From: Hymenobacter sp. 5317J-9
GTDB taxonomy: Bacteria > Bacteroidota > Bacteroidia > Cytophagales > Hymenobacteraceae
Direction: 5' to 3'
DNA: 64,000 nucleotides
Assembly: GCF_022921075.1 (NCBI RefSeq)
Contig: NZ_CP095050.1
Location: 1,612,001-1,676,000 of the forward strand
The translations under genes and the position numbers were made by a program. Shown here piece after piece: positions 8,723 to 16,625 of the stretch. Below the pieces are notes generated by a model. The model searched no databases. It saw only the letters and a list, made by a program, of their open reading frames with translations, and was not told where the DNA came from. Positions within the stretch are counted from its first letter, which is position 1. Each line of letters opens with the position of its first letter.

Positions 8723-10285
8723 ATGCTCAAAGATTTTCGCACGGTTTGGGCTGGCTGCCTGCGCAGCATCTCGGCGGAAATCGGGGAGCAGAGTTTTAAG
8801 ACCTGGTTCCAACCCATCCGGCCCATCGAGCTCAAGGGCAACGTGCTGACCATTGAGGTGCCCAGCGCGTATTTCTACGACTGGCTGGAGGAGCACTACG
8901 TGGACGAGCTGCGCCGCGCGCTCTACCAACAGCTGGGCCCCGAAGGCCGCCTCGAATACAGCGTGGTGGTGGACCAGGGCAACGAGCAGGCGCCGCCCCG
9001 CTCCCTGCACCTGCCGCCCACCCGCAAGCAGGCCGCCCCCGACCCGCGCGACACGCCCCAGGGCCCGCCCGCGGCTCCCGTGAACAACCCCTTGGCCGGC
9101 AGCGCCCGCGCCGCTAGTGCCCGCTACGTGAATTCTGGCACCGTGCGCGCCGCCCAGCGCAGCAACTTCGGCATCAACACCCTGGCCGGCGCCGAAACCC
9201 TGGCACCGCCGCGCAATCCCTTCGACACGGTGCGGCCCATGGACGGCAACATTGTGCCCTCGCAGCTCAACGGTTCCTACACCTTCGACAACTACATTGA
9301 GGGCGACTGCAACCGCCTGGCGCGCTCGGCCGGCCTCGCAGTGGCCAACAAGCCCGGCACCACCAGCTTCAACCCCCTGATGGTGTACGGCGGCGTGGGC
9401 CTGGGCAAAACGCACCTGGTGCAGGCCATCGGCAACCACATCAAGGCCACGGCGCCGGAGCGGTTCGTGCTGTATGTGTCGGCTGAGAAGTTCACCAATC
9501 AGTTCATCGACAGCGTGCAGCGTGCGCAGGTGCAGGACTTCGCCAACTTCTATCTGCAGGTCGATGCCCTGATTCTGGACGACGTGCAGTTTCTGGCCAA
9601 CAAGGGCAAGACGCAGGAAATGTTCTTTCACATCTTCAACCACTTGCACCAGTCGGGCAAACAGATTGTGATGACCTCCGACCGGCCACCCAAGGACTTG
9701 CTGGGCCTGGAAGACCGGTTGCTCAACCGCTTCAAGTGGGGCCTGACGGCCGACGTGCAAAGCCCCGACTTTGAGACGCGCGTCGCCATCATCCGCAACA
9801 AGATGGAGCAGGACGGCATCGACATTCCGCCGGACCACGTGGTGGACTACCTAGCCAACTCGGTGCACACCAACGTGCGCGAACTGGAGGGCGTCATTGC
9901 CTCGCTGGTGGCACAGAGCAGCCTGAGCCGCCGCGACATCGACCTGGAGATGGTGAAGCAGGCCCTGCGCCACATCATCGAAGAGGTGGAGGCGGAGGTG
10001 AACCTCGACTTCATTCAGAAGACGGTGGCCGCGTATTTCAACATTTCGGTAGAGCTGTTGAAGGACAAAACCCGCAAAAAGGAAGTGGTGACGGCCCGAC
10101 AGGTGGCCATGTATTTCGCCAAGCACCACACTTCTCACACGCTGAAAACCATTGGCTTCCACTTCGGTGGCCGCGACCATACCACCGTGATGCACTCCGT
10201 GCAGACGGTGTCGGACCTGGTGGATTCGGACAAGAAGTTCCGCGAACAGGTGGAGGAGCTGCGGAAGAAGTTCGCGAAGAAATAA
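8723..10285 (+). CDS. dnaA: Chromosomal replication initiator protein DnaA
   Basis: Replication initiator of 520 residues that binds DnaA boxes and opens oriC. Domain I is at residues 1-85 (MLKDFRTVWAGCLRSIS...), followed by a long Pro/Ala-rich linker. The AAA+ domain has Walker A GGVGLGKTH near residue 222 and Walker B LILDDVQFL near 283. Domain IV has the helix-turn-helix signature (RQVAMYFAKHH...GGRDHTTVMHS) at about 459-492. The length is slightly above the usual 450-480 because of the linker. The start at the ATG at 8723 begins domain I directly. A single DnaA-box-like site lies upstream. The usual neighbours dnaN and recF are absent, as is common in Bacteroidota. Confidence 0.98.
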   Translation: MLKDFRTVWAGCLRSISAEIGEQSFKTWFQPIRPIELKGNVLTIEVPSAYFYDWLEEHYVDELRRALYQQLGPEGRLEYSVVVDQGNEQAPPRSLHLPPTRKQAAPDPRDTPQGPPAAPVNNPLAGSARAASARYVNSGTVRAAQRSNFGINTLAGAETLAPPRNPFDTVRPMDGNIVPSQLNGSYTFDNYIEGDCNRLARSAGLAVANKPGTTSFNPLMVYGGVGLGKTHLVQAIGNHIKATAPERFVLYVSAEKFTNQFIDSVQRAQVQDFANFYLQVDALILDDVQFLANKGKTQEMFFHIFNHLHQSGKQIVMTSDRPPKDLLGLEDRLLNRFKWGLTADVQSPDFETRVAIIRNKMEQDGIDIPPDHVVDYLANSVHTNVRELEGVIASLVAQSSLSRRDIDLEMVKQALRHIIEEVEAEVNLDFIQKTVAAYFNISVELLKDKTRKKEVVTARQVAMYFAKHHTSHTLKTIGFHFGGRDHTTVMHSVQTVSDLVDSDKKFREQVEELRKKFAKK

Positions 10286-10311
10286 AGTTTCTTTACCTAA
10301 CGGCTAAAAGC

Positions 10312-10352
10312 AAACGGGGCTCCAGACGCTATGCGTACCTGGAGCCCCGTTT
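10312..10352. terminator. Intrinsic-type hairpin between dnaA and 10372 gene
   Basis: Fourteen-base complementary arms (AAACGGGGCTCCAG at 10312-10325 and its complement at 10339-10352) lie between convergent genes. The flanking T run is short, so it is a moderate terminator candidate for both strands. Confidence 0.6.
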
Positions 10353-10371
10353 CGTTGCTGGGTGATGCAGT

Positions 10372-10866
10372 TTAGGCCGCGTTGGTGGGCGCGGTTTCCT
10401 GCAAAGGCACGTTGTGCTTGGCCGCAAACTCGCGTACCTGCTCACGGAAGCTCATTTTGCGGCGCTTGCCTTTCACCTCGCGCAGGTTGAGGGCGTAGAT
10501 TTCGCCGTCTTTCTGGCGCACGCGCAGGGCCATGGGCTTGAGCTCCAGGGCGGCAATGTTTTCGGCAGCAAATACCTGCTTGGGGCGGAACAGGCCGTTT
10601 TTGTGCACGAGGTAGCCAGGCGTGAACTCCAGGTAGCTCTGGGTGCCGAAAATGGGCGCGTTGTTCACCAGCACATAGCCGATGTACACGAGGCTGAATA
10701 TCAGGAATACCCAGTGCAGGAAGTGGTAGTCGTGCGCGTTGGGGTCGCCCACCATCATAAACAGCACGTACACCACCCAGAAAAAACCAATGGCGAGCTG
10801 GCCCCAGAACGGGACACGGGAGGTGTTGGCGGGGCGGAGGCGGATGCGAGTGGTACCAGTGGGCAT
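10372..10866 (-). CDS. Small two-helix membrane protein with PH-like domain, unknown function
   Basis: Predicted 164-residue inner-membrane protein starting MPTGTTRIRLRPANTSR. Two hydrophobic helices lie at about residues 24-41 (LAIGFFWVVYVLFMMV) and 49-67 (WVFLIFSLVYIGYVLV). They are followed by a soluble C-terminal domain with YLVHKNGLFRPKQVFAAENI and a basic helix. The layout (two helices then a small beta domain) resembles bacterial PH-like or YdbS/YdbT-like proteins, but no motif proves this. An exact TAnnTTTG box ends only 4 nt before the ATG, suggesting a leaderless mRNA. It is convergent with dnaA. Confidence 0.75.
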   Translation of the reverse strand: MPTGTTRIRLRPANTSRVPFWGQLAIGFFWVVYVLFMMVGDPNAHDYHFLHWVFLIFSLVYIGYVLVNNAPIFGTQSYLEFTPGYLVHKNGLFRPKQVFAAENIAALELKPMALRVRQKDGEIYALNLREVKGKRRKMSFREQVREFAAKHNVPLQETAPTNAA

Positions 10867-10870
10867 AGGG

Positions 10871-10878
10871 CAAATTTA
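10871..10878 (-). promoter_or_regulatory. -7 promoter element (TAAATTTG) abutting a start codon
   Basis: Read on the minus strand the box is TAAATTTG, an exact TAnnTTTG, with CCCT between it and the ATG at 10866. Transcription from this box would begin at or within a base or two of the start codon. Confidence 0.5.
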
Positions 10879-10908
10879 GGACGAAGATTTTACTGAAGGG
10901 TAAAAATG

Positions 10909-11015
10909 GAACGTCATGCTGAGCGCAGCCGAAGCATCTCGCGTGCTTTAACTAATCCTGACAATTGGATTACTACCACACGCGAGATGCTTCGGCTGCG
11001 CTCAGCATGACGTTC
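10909..11015. repeat. Long inverted repeat, copy 2 of dispersed family
   Basis: Arms 10909-10940 and 10984-11015 are identical to the 1870 copy, and pairing extends 5 bp further inward (to 10945 and from 10979). It lies between OsmC and the membrane protein gene, just upstream of the latter's promoter box. Confidence 0.95.
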
Positions 11016-11039
11016 TGAGGTCTCAGGTTCCGAAAACCG

Positions 11040-11474
11040 TTAGCCCACGAACTTGGCGTCCAGCGTCATCTCGGGCACGGCGCTGAGGGCTTTCGAGACG
11101 GGGCAGTTGGCTTTGGCGTCTTCGGCGTGCTTCTGGAAGTCGTCGGCGGTGATGTTGCCGCCGGTCACGTTGCCTTCCACCGAAATGTGGATGCGCTCGA
11201 TGACGGGGTGGCCGTTGTTGGGGTTCATCGTGACGGTGCTGCTCGTGTTGATGGTGTTCACCGTGTGGCCGTGCTTGGTGAGCACGCTGGTGAGGTACAT
11301 GGTGTAGCAGCCGGCGTGGGCCGCGCCGATGAGCTCTTCGGGGTTGGTGCCGGGCTTGCCTTCGAAGCGACTGCCGACGGAGTAGGGAGCGTTGAGGAGG
11401 CCGCTTTCGGTGCTGAGGGTGCCGTGGCCTTTGATGTCGCCGGTCCAGGCGGCGCTGCCTTTATGGTCTGCCAT
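11040..11474 (-). CDS. osmC: OsmC-family peroxiredoxin (organic hydroperoxide reductase)
   Basis: Cytoplasmic thiol peroxidase that reduces organic hydroperoxides. The 144-residue length is standard for OsmC. Both active-site cysteines are present: Cys56 in AHAGCYTMYL and Cys124 in KANCPVSKAL. The motif EGKPGTNPEELIGAAHAGC is typical of the OsmC rather than the Ohr branch (inference). The start at the ATG at 11474 gives MADHKGSAAWTGDIKG, matching family N-termini. It is divergent from the GH3 gene. A partial CAAGTTA sequence upstream (complement TAACTTG) could be a weak -7 box. Confidence 0.93.
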   Translation of the reverse strand: MADHKGSAAWTGDIKGHGTLSTESGLLNAPYSVGSRFEGKPGTNPEELIGAAHAGCYTMYLTSVLTKHGHTVNTINTSSTVTMNPNNGHPVIERIHISVEGNVTGGNITADDFQKHAEDAKANCPVSKALSAVPEMTLDAKFVG

Positions 11475-11568
11475 GATGTGAAATGGTGAAGTGGTAAAAG
11501 TGTGAGGTATGGTAACGGCGGCAAGTTAGGGAGGTTGCCTCGACAGTAGCTGGCGAAACCGGCCCGCG

Positions 11569-11576
11569 TACCTTAG
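11569..11576 (+). promoter_or_regulatory. Near-consensus -7 element (TACCTTAG)
   Basis: One mismatch to TAnnTTTG, 31 nt upstream of the GH3 gene start. The same octamer lies upstream of porQ at 19274. Confidence 0.3.
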
Positions 11577-11607
11577 CAGCCCTTCTAATGGCATTTTTAC
11601 CGAGATT

Positions 11608-13104
11608 ATGGGACTGAAAGCTTCCCTGAGCCGGCCGCTGGCCCGCTACATTGCCCGGCGCCACGAGCGGTGGCAACAGCGCCCCGAAGCCACGCAGCAC
11701 GAGCTGCTCACGCGCCTCACGGCCACGGCGGCCGGCACTGCCTTCGGCCGGGCGCACGAGTTGGGCGGCGTCCGCACGCCCGCCGACCTAGCCCGCCAAG
11801 TGCCCGTACGTGACTACGAAGCCCTCAAGCCCTGGTTCGACCGCACCCAGGCCGGCGAGGCCGACGTGCTCTGGCCGGGCCGGCCGCTCTACCTGGCCAA
11901 AACCAGCGGCACCACCTCCGGCACCAAATACATTCCCATTACCCGGGACAGCATCCCGAACCACATCGACGGCGCCCGCGATGCCCTGCTGCACTACATC
12001 TATCGCACCGGCCGCAGCCAGTTTCTCGATGGCAAGCTGATATTCCTGTCGGGCTCGCCGGCGCTGGAGTTGCACCACGGCATCCGCACGGGCCGGCTCT
12101 CGGGCATTGCCAACCACCACGTGCCGGCATACCTGCGCCGCAACCAGCTGCCCAGCTACGCCACCAACGTCATCGAAGACTGGGAAAACAAGCTCGAACG
12201 CATCGTGGACGAGACTTTGGGCGAGAAAATGACCCTGATTTCGGGGATTCCGCCCTGGGTGCAGATGTATTTCGACCGCCTCACGGCCCGCACCGGCCGG
12301 CCCATCAAGGACCTGTTCCCCGACTTCAACCTGTTCGTGTACGGCGGCGTCAACTTCGAGCCCTACCGCGCCAAGCTCTTCGAAAGCATCGGCCGGCCCG
12401 TGGACAGCATCGAGCTATTCCCGGCCTCCGAGGGCTTCCTGGCCTTTCAGGACGAGCCCGGCAACCCGGGCCTGCTGTTGCTGCTGAACAGCGGCATCTT
12501 CTTCGAATTTGTGCCCGCCGAGCGATTTTTCGAGCCCGACGCTCCCCGTCTCACCATCGCCGACGTGGAGCTGGACAAGCAGTACGCCGTTATCCTGACT
12601 TCCAACGCCGGCCTGTGGGGCTACAGCATCGGCGACACGGTGCGTTTCGTAAGCCTGCGGCCGCACCGTGTGGTGGTCACGGGCCGCATCAAGCACTTTT
12701 TGTCGGCCTTCGGCGAGCACGTAATAGGGGAGGAGGTAGAGCAGGCCCTGCGCGAAGCCATGGCCCAGTTTCCGGAGGTGGAAGTCACGGAATTCACCGT
12801 GGCGCCGCTGGTGAGCGACGACCCCGCCACGCCCTCGCGCCACGAGTGGCTGGTGGAGTTTGCCCGGCCGCCGCTAGATGCGGGGGCTTTTGCTGTGGCG
12901 TTGGATATAGCCTTGCGACGCCGCAACAGCTATTACGACGACTTGCGCAAGGGCAACATCCTCGTGCCGCTGCTCCTCACGCCGCTACCAGCCGGCGCCT
13001 TTCAGCGCTACATGAAAAGCCTGGGCCGGCTGGGTGGGCAGAACAAGGTGCCACGGTTAGGGAACGATAGGAAGGTGGCGGAGGGGCTGACAAGGGAAGC
13101 TTGA
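11608..13104 (+). CDS. GH3 family acyl-adenylating protein
   Basis: Predicted 498-residue member of the GH3 (auxin-responsive) branch of the ANL adenylating superfamily. Plant GH3 enzymes conjugate acyl acids to amino acids via acyl-AMP; the substrate of bacterial homologues is unknown. The P-loop-like AMP motif KTSGTTSGTKYIP lies near residue 94. Other family blocks are SGIPPWVQMYF, VYGGVNFEPY, ELFPASEGF (adenine-binding), GLWGYSIGDTVRF and TGRIKHFLSAFGEHV. The C-terminal domain contains RRRNSYYDDLR. The start at the ATG at 11608 gives MGLKASLSRPLARYIARRHE, typical of the Bacteroidota members. It stands alone, with no amino-acid-conjugate or lipid genes adjacent. Confidence 0.93.
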   Translation: MGLKASLSRPLARYIARRHERWQQRPEATQHELLTRLTATAAGTAFGRAHELGGVRTPADLARQVPVRDYEALKPWFDRTQAGEADVLWPGRPLYLAKTSGTTSGTKYIPITRDSIPNHIDGARDALLHYIYRTGRSQFLDGKLIFLSGSPALELHHGIRTGRLSGIANHHVPAYLRRNQLPSYATNVIEDWENKLERIVDETLGEKMTLISGIPPWVQMYFDRLTARTGRPIKDLFPDFNLFVYGGVNFEPYRAKLFESIGRPVDSIELFPASEGFLAFQDEPGNPGLLLLLNSGIFFEFVPAERFFEPDAPRLTIADVELDKQYAVILTSNAGLWGYSIGDTVRFVSLRPHRVVVTGRIKHFLSAFGEHVIGEEVEQALREAMAQFPEVEVTEFTVAPLVSDDPATPSRHEWLVEFARPPLDAGAFAVALDIALRRRNSYYDDLRKGNILVPLLLTPLPAGAFQRYMKSLGRLGGQNKVPRLGNDRKVAEGLTREA

Positions 13105-13156
13105 ATTCCGCATAAATCAGTAGGTCCGTAGAAAGTAATTAAGCCCGTTACCGTAC

Positions 13157-13588
13157 ATGAAACGCAATAAAATCATCTTTACAGCCAATGTAGACCTTGA
13201 TGGAGACTGCACATTTGATATTGATATAATCAGGCCCGATGTGAGAGCGCATGCCTATTTCTACGGTGATGCAGATACCTTCATTGAGTTTGGAAACAAG
13301 CTCGTAACATTTCCCCAAAACGCCACCGAAACAGTGTGCTTCGAATGGGGCGAAGTCGGAAACCCTTCGTCTTTTGGGTACTTGCGAATAGAAGCCTACT
13401 GCGCTTCCCCTGCCGGACATACAGCTTTAAGGATAATCGTAGACAATAATGGCGAACGTGCAGAGCGCCATCGTTTCGAGTTCTCAATTCTATCAGAAGC
13501 CGCATCCATTAACAAGCTCGGAGCGCTGCTAACTAACTGGCAAGTTGAAACCACGTCGCAATTAGTATGGAAAGCCGAAACCAGATGA
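13157..13588 (+). CDS. Unknown 143-residue protein, lower GC than neighbours
   Basis: Not recognised. It starts MKRNKIIFTANVDLDGDCTF, with predicted alternating beta strands and no signal peptide or membrane helix. It contains GYLRIEAYCASPAGHTALRI followed by VDNNGERAERHRFEFSI, giving a loose resemblance to single-domain beta-sandwich immunity proteins, which is not strong enough to name. Codons are clearly richer in A and T (ATA, AAT, TTT) than flanking genes, suggesting acquisition or relaxed codon selection. Its TGA stop overlaps the ATG of the next gene (ATGA at 13585-13588), implying translational coupling. Confidence 0.65.
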   Translation: MKRNKIIFTANVDLDGDCTFDIDIIRPDVRAHAYFYGDADTFIEFGNKLVTFPQNATETVCFEWGEVGNPSSFGYLRIEAYCASPAGHTALRIIVDNNGERAERHRFEFSILSEAASINKLGALLTNWQVETTSQLVWKAETR

Positions 13589-14028
13589 TATCCAAACCCG
13601 CCCTCTACGCCCTCTGCCACGCCTTCATCGAGCAGCGCATCAGCGCCGCCCGCACCGCCATGCAGGCCGCCCAGGAGTCCTCCTCTTCCGAAACCAAGAG
13701 CAGCGCCGGCGACAAGTATGAAACCGGCCGCGAAATGGCCAACGCCGAGCGCGACCGCAACGCCGCCCACATGCAGCAGGCCCAGCAGCTGCAAGCCGAG
13801 CTGGCCCGCATCAACCCCGAACTGCCCTGCGCCACCGTGCGGCCCGGCGCCCTGGTGAGCACCAGCCTGGGCCGGTTCTACATCAGCATCAGCGCCGGCA
13901 AGCTGGAGGGTGCCGAGGTTTTCGCCGTTTCGCCCGCCGCGCCGGTGGCGGTGGCGCTGAAAGGGCTGCGGGCGGGGGAGGAGGCTGGTTTCAACGGTAA
14001 AACCGTGCGCGTGCTAGCCGTGGAGTAG
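13585..14028 (+). CDS. GreA/GreB C-terminal-domain-like protein
   Basis: Predicted 147-residue cytoplasmic protein starting MISKPALYALCHAFIEQR at the ATG at 13585, overlapping the stop of the preceding gene by ATGA. The N-terminal half is a helical, probably coiled-coil segment (AARTAMQAAQESSSSETKSS... to about residue 80). The C-terminal half (GALVSTSLGRFYISISAGKL...FNGKTVRVLAVE) resembles the FKBP-like C-domain of GreA/GreB. Similar Bacteroidota proteins are often mislabelled '3-oxoacyl-ACP synthase', an annotation this sequence does not support because there is no thiolase fold and the length is far too short. A role at RNA polymerase is inferred from the fold resemblance only. Confidence 0.7.
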   Translation: MISKPALYALCHAFIEQRISAARTAMQAAQESSSSETKSSAGDKYETGREMANAERDRNAAHMQQAQQLQAELARINPELPCATVRPGALVSTSLGRFYISISAGKLEGAEVFAVSPAAPVAVALKGLRAGEEAGFNGKTVRVLAVE

Positions 14029-14046
14029 GCGCTTGCGCCCGCGAGG

Positions 14047-14267
14047 CGTATGAGCAGCCCCGTGACGTGTAGGAGCACGCCCGAGACGTGTAGGAGCGGG
14101 CCCGTGGCGTGTAGGAGCACGCTCGTGATGCGTATGAGCAAGCCCGTGACGTGTAAGAGGAGATGCTGGACGTGTATGAGCACGCTCGTGATACGTATGA
14201 GGAGACGCGAGACGTGTAGGAGCAAGCCCGTGATGCGTATGAGCGGCCTTTGGGCACGTATGAGCCC
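14047..14267. repeat. Degenerate ~21-bp minisatellite
   Basis: About eleven imperfect head-to-tail units, each opening with CGTGTAGGAGC or CGTATGAGC followed by CACGCCCGTGA-like sequence, mostly 19-23 bp. The period is near 21 bp, so several frames stay open; on the minus strand one frame reads as repeating SYTSRAC heptapeptides and another as LLHVTG-type repeats. It fills the whole gap between two convergent genes and stops at the stop codon of the PorE-like gene. There is no spacer diversity as in CRISPR. Confidence 0.9.
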
Positions 14268-16391
14268 CTACTTCCAGTCGCCGCCGCCATCGGCGGGTTT
14301 GTCGCTGTCGGGCTTGATGAGCTTGAACTCCACGCGGCGGTTCACCTTGGCGTCGGCCTCGGTCAACTCGTCTTTCAGGGGCTTGCTGGAGCCGTAGCCG
14401 AAGCTTTCAATGCGGTTGGGCTTGAGCTTGCCCTTGCGCTCGATGTACTTGCGAATTTCCTCGGCGCGGTCCTGCGAGAGCTTTTCGTTCACCTCGGGGT
14501 CGCCGCTGCTGTCGGTGTGGCCCGCAATGCTGAGCCGGAACGTGGGATGGTCGACCAGAAACAGCGCAATGCGGTCGAGGGTGGGCTGCATGGCCGGCAG
14601 GATGGAAGCCTTGCCCTGCTCAAACTCGATGTTTTTGAAAATGAGCGGCAGCCGGTAGTCGATGCTGTTGGTGAGCAGCGTCATCACCGTGTCGCCTTTC
14701 AGCGCAAACTGCTTCTCCACCGAGAAAAAGTCCGGGCTCTGAATCAGCATGGCGTAGTGCGAGCCCTCAATCAGTTCGAAGTCGAACGTGCCGTCGGGCC
14801 GGATGAACTTACTGGCCACCTCAATGCCGTTGTCGGTGTCGATGATGCTCACGATGCCTTTCAGCGGCTTGCTGCTCACCGAGTCGATGAGCGTGCCCTC
14901 CACGCGGGTGGTGGCCAGCGGCTGGGCTTCCATGGGCAGCGGAAAGGAATACAGGTCCAGATTGTTGATTTCCGTGACCTCGGAGCGGGCGTAGTAGAGG
15001 TTTTTGCTTTCGCGGTCGATGGTGAAGTAGTACTCCGACCCCTTGCCGTTCACGAGCGGGCCAATGTTGCGCGGCTCCTGCCAGCGGCCCTGCACGCGGT
15101 AGGTTTTGTAGATGTCGAAGTCGCCAAAATTGAGCAGTTGTCCGCGCGAGCTGAAGTACAGCACGTGGTAGAGCGGGTGGTAGAAGGGGCTCACCTCGCT
15201 CTCGCGGGTGTTCACCACGGGGCCCATGTTTTCGGCCGGGCTCCACTGCCCGTTTTTGAGCTTATGCGTGAAATAGATGTCTGACAGGCCGAAGCCGCCC
15301 AGCCGGTCGGAGGCGAAATAGAGCGTGTCTTCACCCTGCGAGAGCGTGGGCTGCGAGTCCCAGGCCGGCGAGTTCACCAGCGCGCCCAGGCTTTTGGGCG
15401 TGCCCCATTTGCCGTCTTTGCCCAGGGTGGCGGTGTAGAGGTCGCAGTTGCCGCGGCAGGTAGAGCATTCGCAGCGCGCGAAGAAAATGGTCTTGCCGTC
15501 CTTGCTCAGGCAGGCCGAGCCTTCGTTGTTGGGCGAGTTGATGGGCTTGGGCAGGGGCTCGGCGTCGGTCCAGCTTACGCCTTCGCGGCGCGAGGTGTAT
15601 AGGTCCTCATCCACCACGCCCGTGATGCCGCGGCGCTTGCGCTTGCTGCTGAACAGAAACAGGGAGTCGTTGCCGCCCAGCGCCGGCCCGTAGTCAGGCG
15701 CCTTGCTGTTGATGGCGTCGCCCATGCTCGTGTACACGCCTTTGGGCGGGTGGAAGGTGTTGAGGTTTTTGCGGTACTCCACCAGGTCGTAGTACGTTTT
15801 GAGGGGCACGTACAGGTCCTGGTTTTTCTGTTCCAGCGAGTCGTAGTAGAGCTGCACCTTCGAGATGTCGGTGCGGTGGTGCTTGAGGGCGAGACGGTAG
15901 TAGGCCTTGGCCTTCACCGTTTGGCTGTCGCGCTCCAGCAGCTGGCCCAGGCGCCAGAGCATGTCGGTGTTCTTGGCAAAGTTGACGGGGCCGAAGCGGG
16001 CCACGTAGTCTTCGAGCAGCAGGCGGGCCTGGTGGTACTGGCGGCGCTTTTCGGCCTTGGCAATGGCGCGCAGGGCTTTTTTGTCCTCGTAGAACGGGTA
16101 GCGGTTCACGTACACGAAGTCAGGGGTGCCGTCGGGGCGCAGGTGGAGCTTGCGGCTCACGCGGCTGCTGAGGCCGCGCACGCGGTAGGTGCCCGGCGCA
16201 ATGGCCGGGGCGGCTTTGGCCGGCGCTTTTTTGGGGGCCGCCGAGGCGCCGCCGCTGGTGGTATCGGCCGAGGGCGACGCCGCGGCGGGAATGCGCTTGA
16301 CCGGTCGGCGCTGGGCCCGGGCCTGAAACGCGCCCAGCAGGCCCAGCAGCAACAGGAGTTGAATTGCCCCTCGACGCAATAAAAACGGCAT
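14268..16391 (-). CDS. porE: PorE-like type IX secretion protein (TPR-WD40-like propeller-CRD-OmpA)
   Basis: Predicted 707-residue exported periplasmic protein. The ATG at 16391 starts a signal peptide (MPFLLRRGAIQLLLLLGLLG... cleavage near ARA). Domains in order: a TPR-like helical region (about 100-190); PD40/WD40-like propeller blades with strands such as SACLSKDGKTIFFARC, TLSQGEDTLYFASDRLGGFG and HVLYFSSRGQ (about 220-460); a carboxypeptidase-regulatory-like domain (VEGTLIDSVSSKPLKGI, about 500-580); and a C-terminal OmpA peptidoglycan-binding domain (IAGHTDSSGDPEVNEKLSQDRAEEIRKYI). This order is that of PorE of type IX secretion, but similar OmpA proteins exist outside it, so the name is an inference supported by porQ nearby. 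A longer start at 16475 would precede the signal peptide and is rejected. Confidence 0.8.
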   Translation of the reverse strand: MPFLLRRGAIQLLLLLGLLGAFQARAQRRPVKRIPAAASPSADTTSGGASAAPKKAPAKAAPAIAPGTYRVRGLSSRVSRKLHLRPDGTPDFVYVNRYPFYEDKKALRAIAKAEKRRQYHQARLLLEDYVARFGPVNFAKNTDMLWRLGQLLERDSQTVKAKAYYRLALKHHRTDISKVQLYYDSLEQKNQDLYVPLKTYYDLVEYRKNLNTFHPPKGVYTSMGDAINSKAPDYGPALGGNDSLFLFSSKRKRRGITGVVDEDLYTSRREGVSWTDAEPLPKPINSPNNEGSACLSKDGKTIFFARCECSTCRGNCDLYTATLGKDGKWGTPKSLGALVNSPAWDSQPTLSQGEDTLYFASDRLGGFGLSDIYFTHKLKNGQWSPAENMGPVVNTRESEVSPFYHPLYHVLYFSSRGQLLNFGDFDIYKTYRVQGRWQEPRNIGPLVNGKGSEYYFTIDRESKNLYYARSEVTEINNLDLYSFPLPMEAQPLATTRVEGTLIDSVSSKPLKGIVSIIDTDNGIEVASKFIRPDGTFDFELIEGSHYAMLIQSPDFFSVEKQFALKGDTVMTLLTNSIDYRLPLIFKNIEFEQGKASILPAMQPTLDRIALFLVDHPTFRLSIAGHTDSSGDPEVNEKLSQDRAEEIRKYIERKGKLKPNRIESFGYGSSKPLKDELTEADAKVNRRVEFKLIKPDSDKPADGGGDWK

Positions 16392-16544
16392 TGGTAGAGT
16401 AATAAAAATAATTATCGGCGCAAGTTGCCACCAAATTAGCGATTTATGCGCCGCGGGTGAGCGGTTACTCCCCACCGCGTGCGCCGCTTTGGCGCACCGC
16501 GGCCCCTGGCACGGCCCTTGACGTCCTAAAGCGTCGGGAAGCCG

Positions 16545-16551
16545 TACCTTG
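16545..16551 (+). promoter_or_regulatory. Weak -7-like box (TACCTTG) upstream of lon
   Basis: Partial match to TAnnTTTG about 75 nt upstream of the chosen lon start. It resembles the TACCTTAG boxes before the GH3 and porQ genes. Confidence 0.25.
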
Positions 16552-16625
16552 TACTTCCCGCTTCACCCCGCCACGGGCTGCCAATGTGGCACCCGTCGCC
16601 GTTGTTTCTGGCTTACTCCTCGTTC

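Noticed and set aside
13585..14028. 3-oxoacyl-ACP synthase (a label often given to similar proteins)
   Set aside because: The protein is about 147 residues with a coiled-coil and GreA/B-like C-domain; it lacks the thiolase fold and catalytic Cys-His-His of KAS enzymes.
14047..14267. CRISPR array
   Set aside because: Units are contiguous and about 21 bp, with no unique spacers, and no cas genes are nearby.
13991..14290. Protein-coding gene made of SYTSRAC heptads
   Set aside because: It arises from the minisatellite on the minus strand, lacks a credible start and has several equally open frames; kept as a finding, not a gene.
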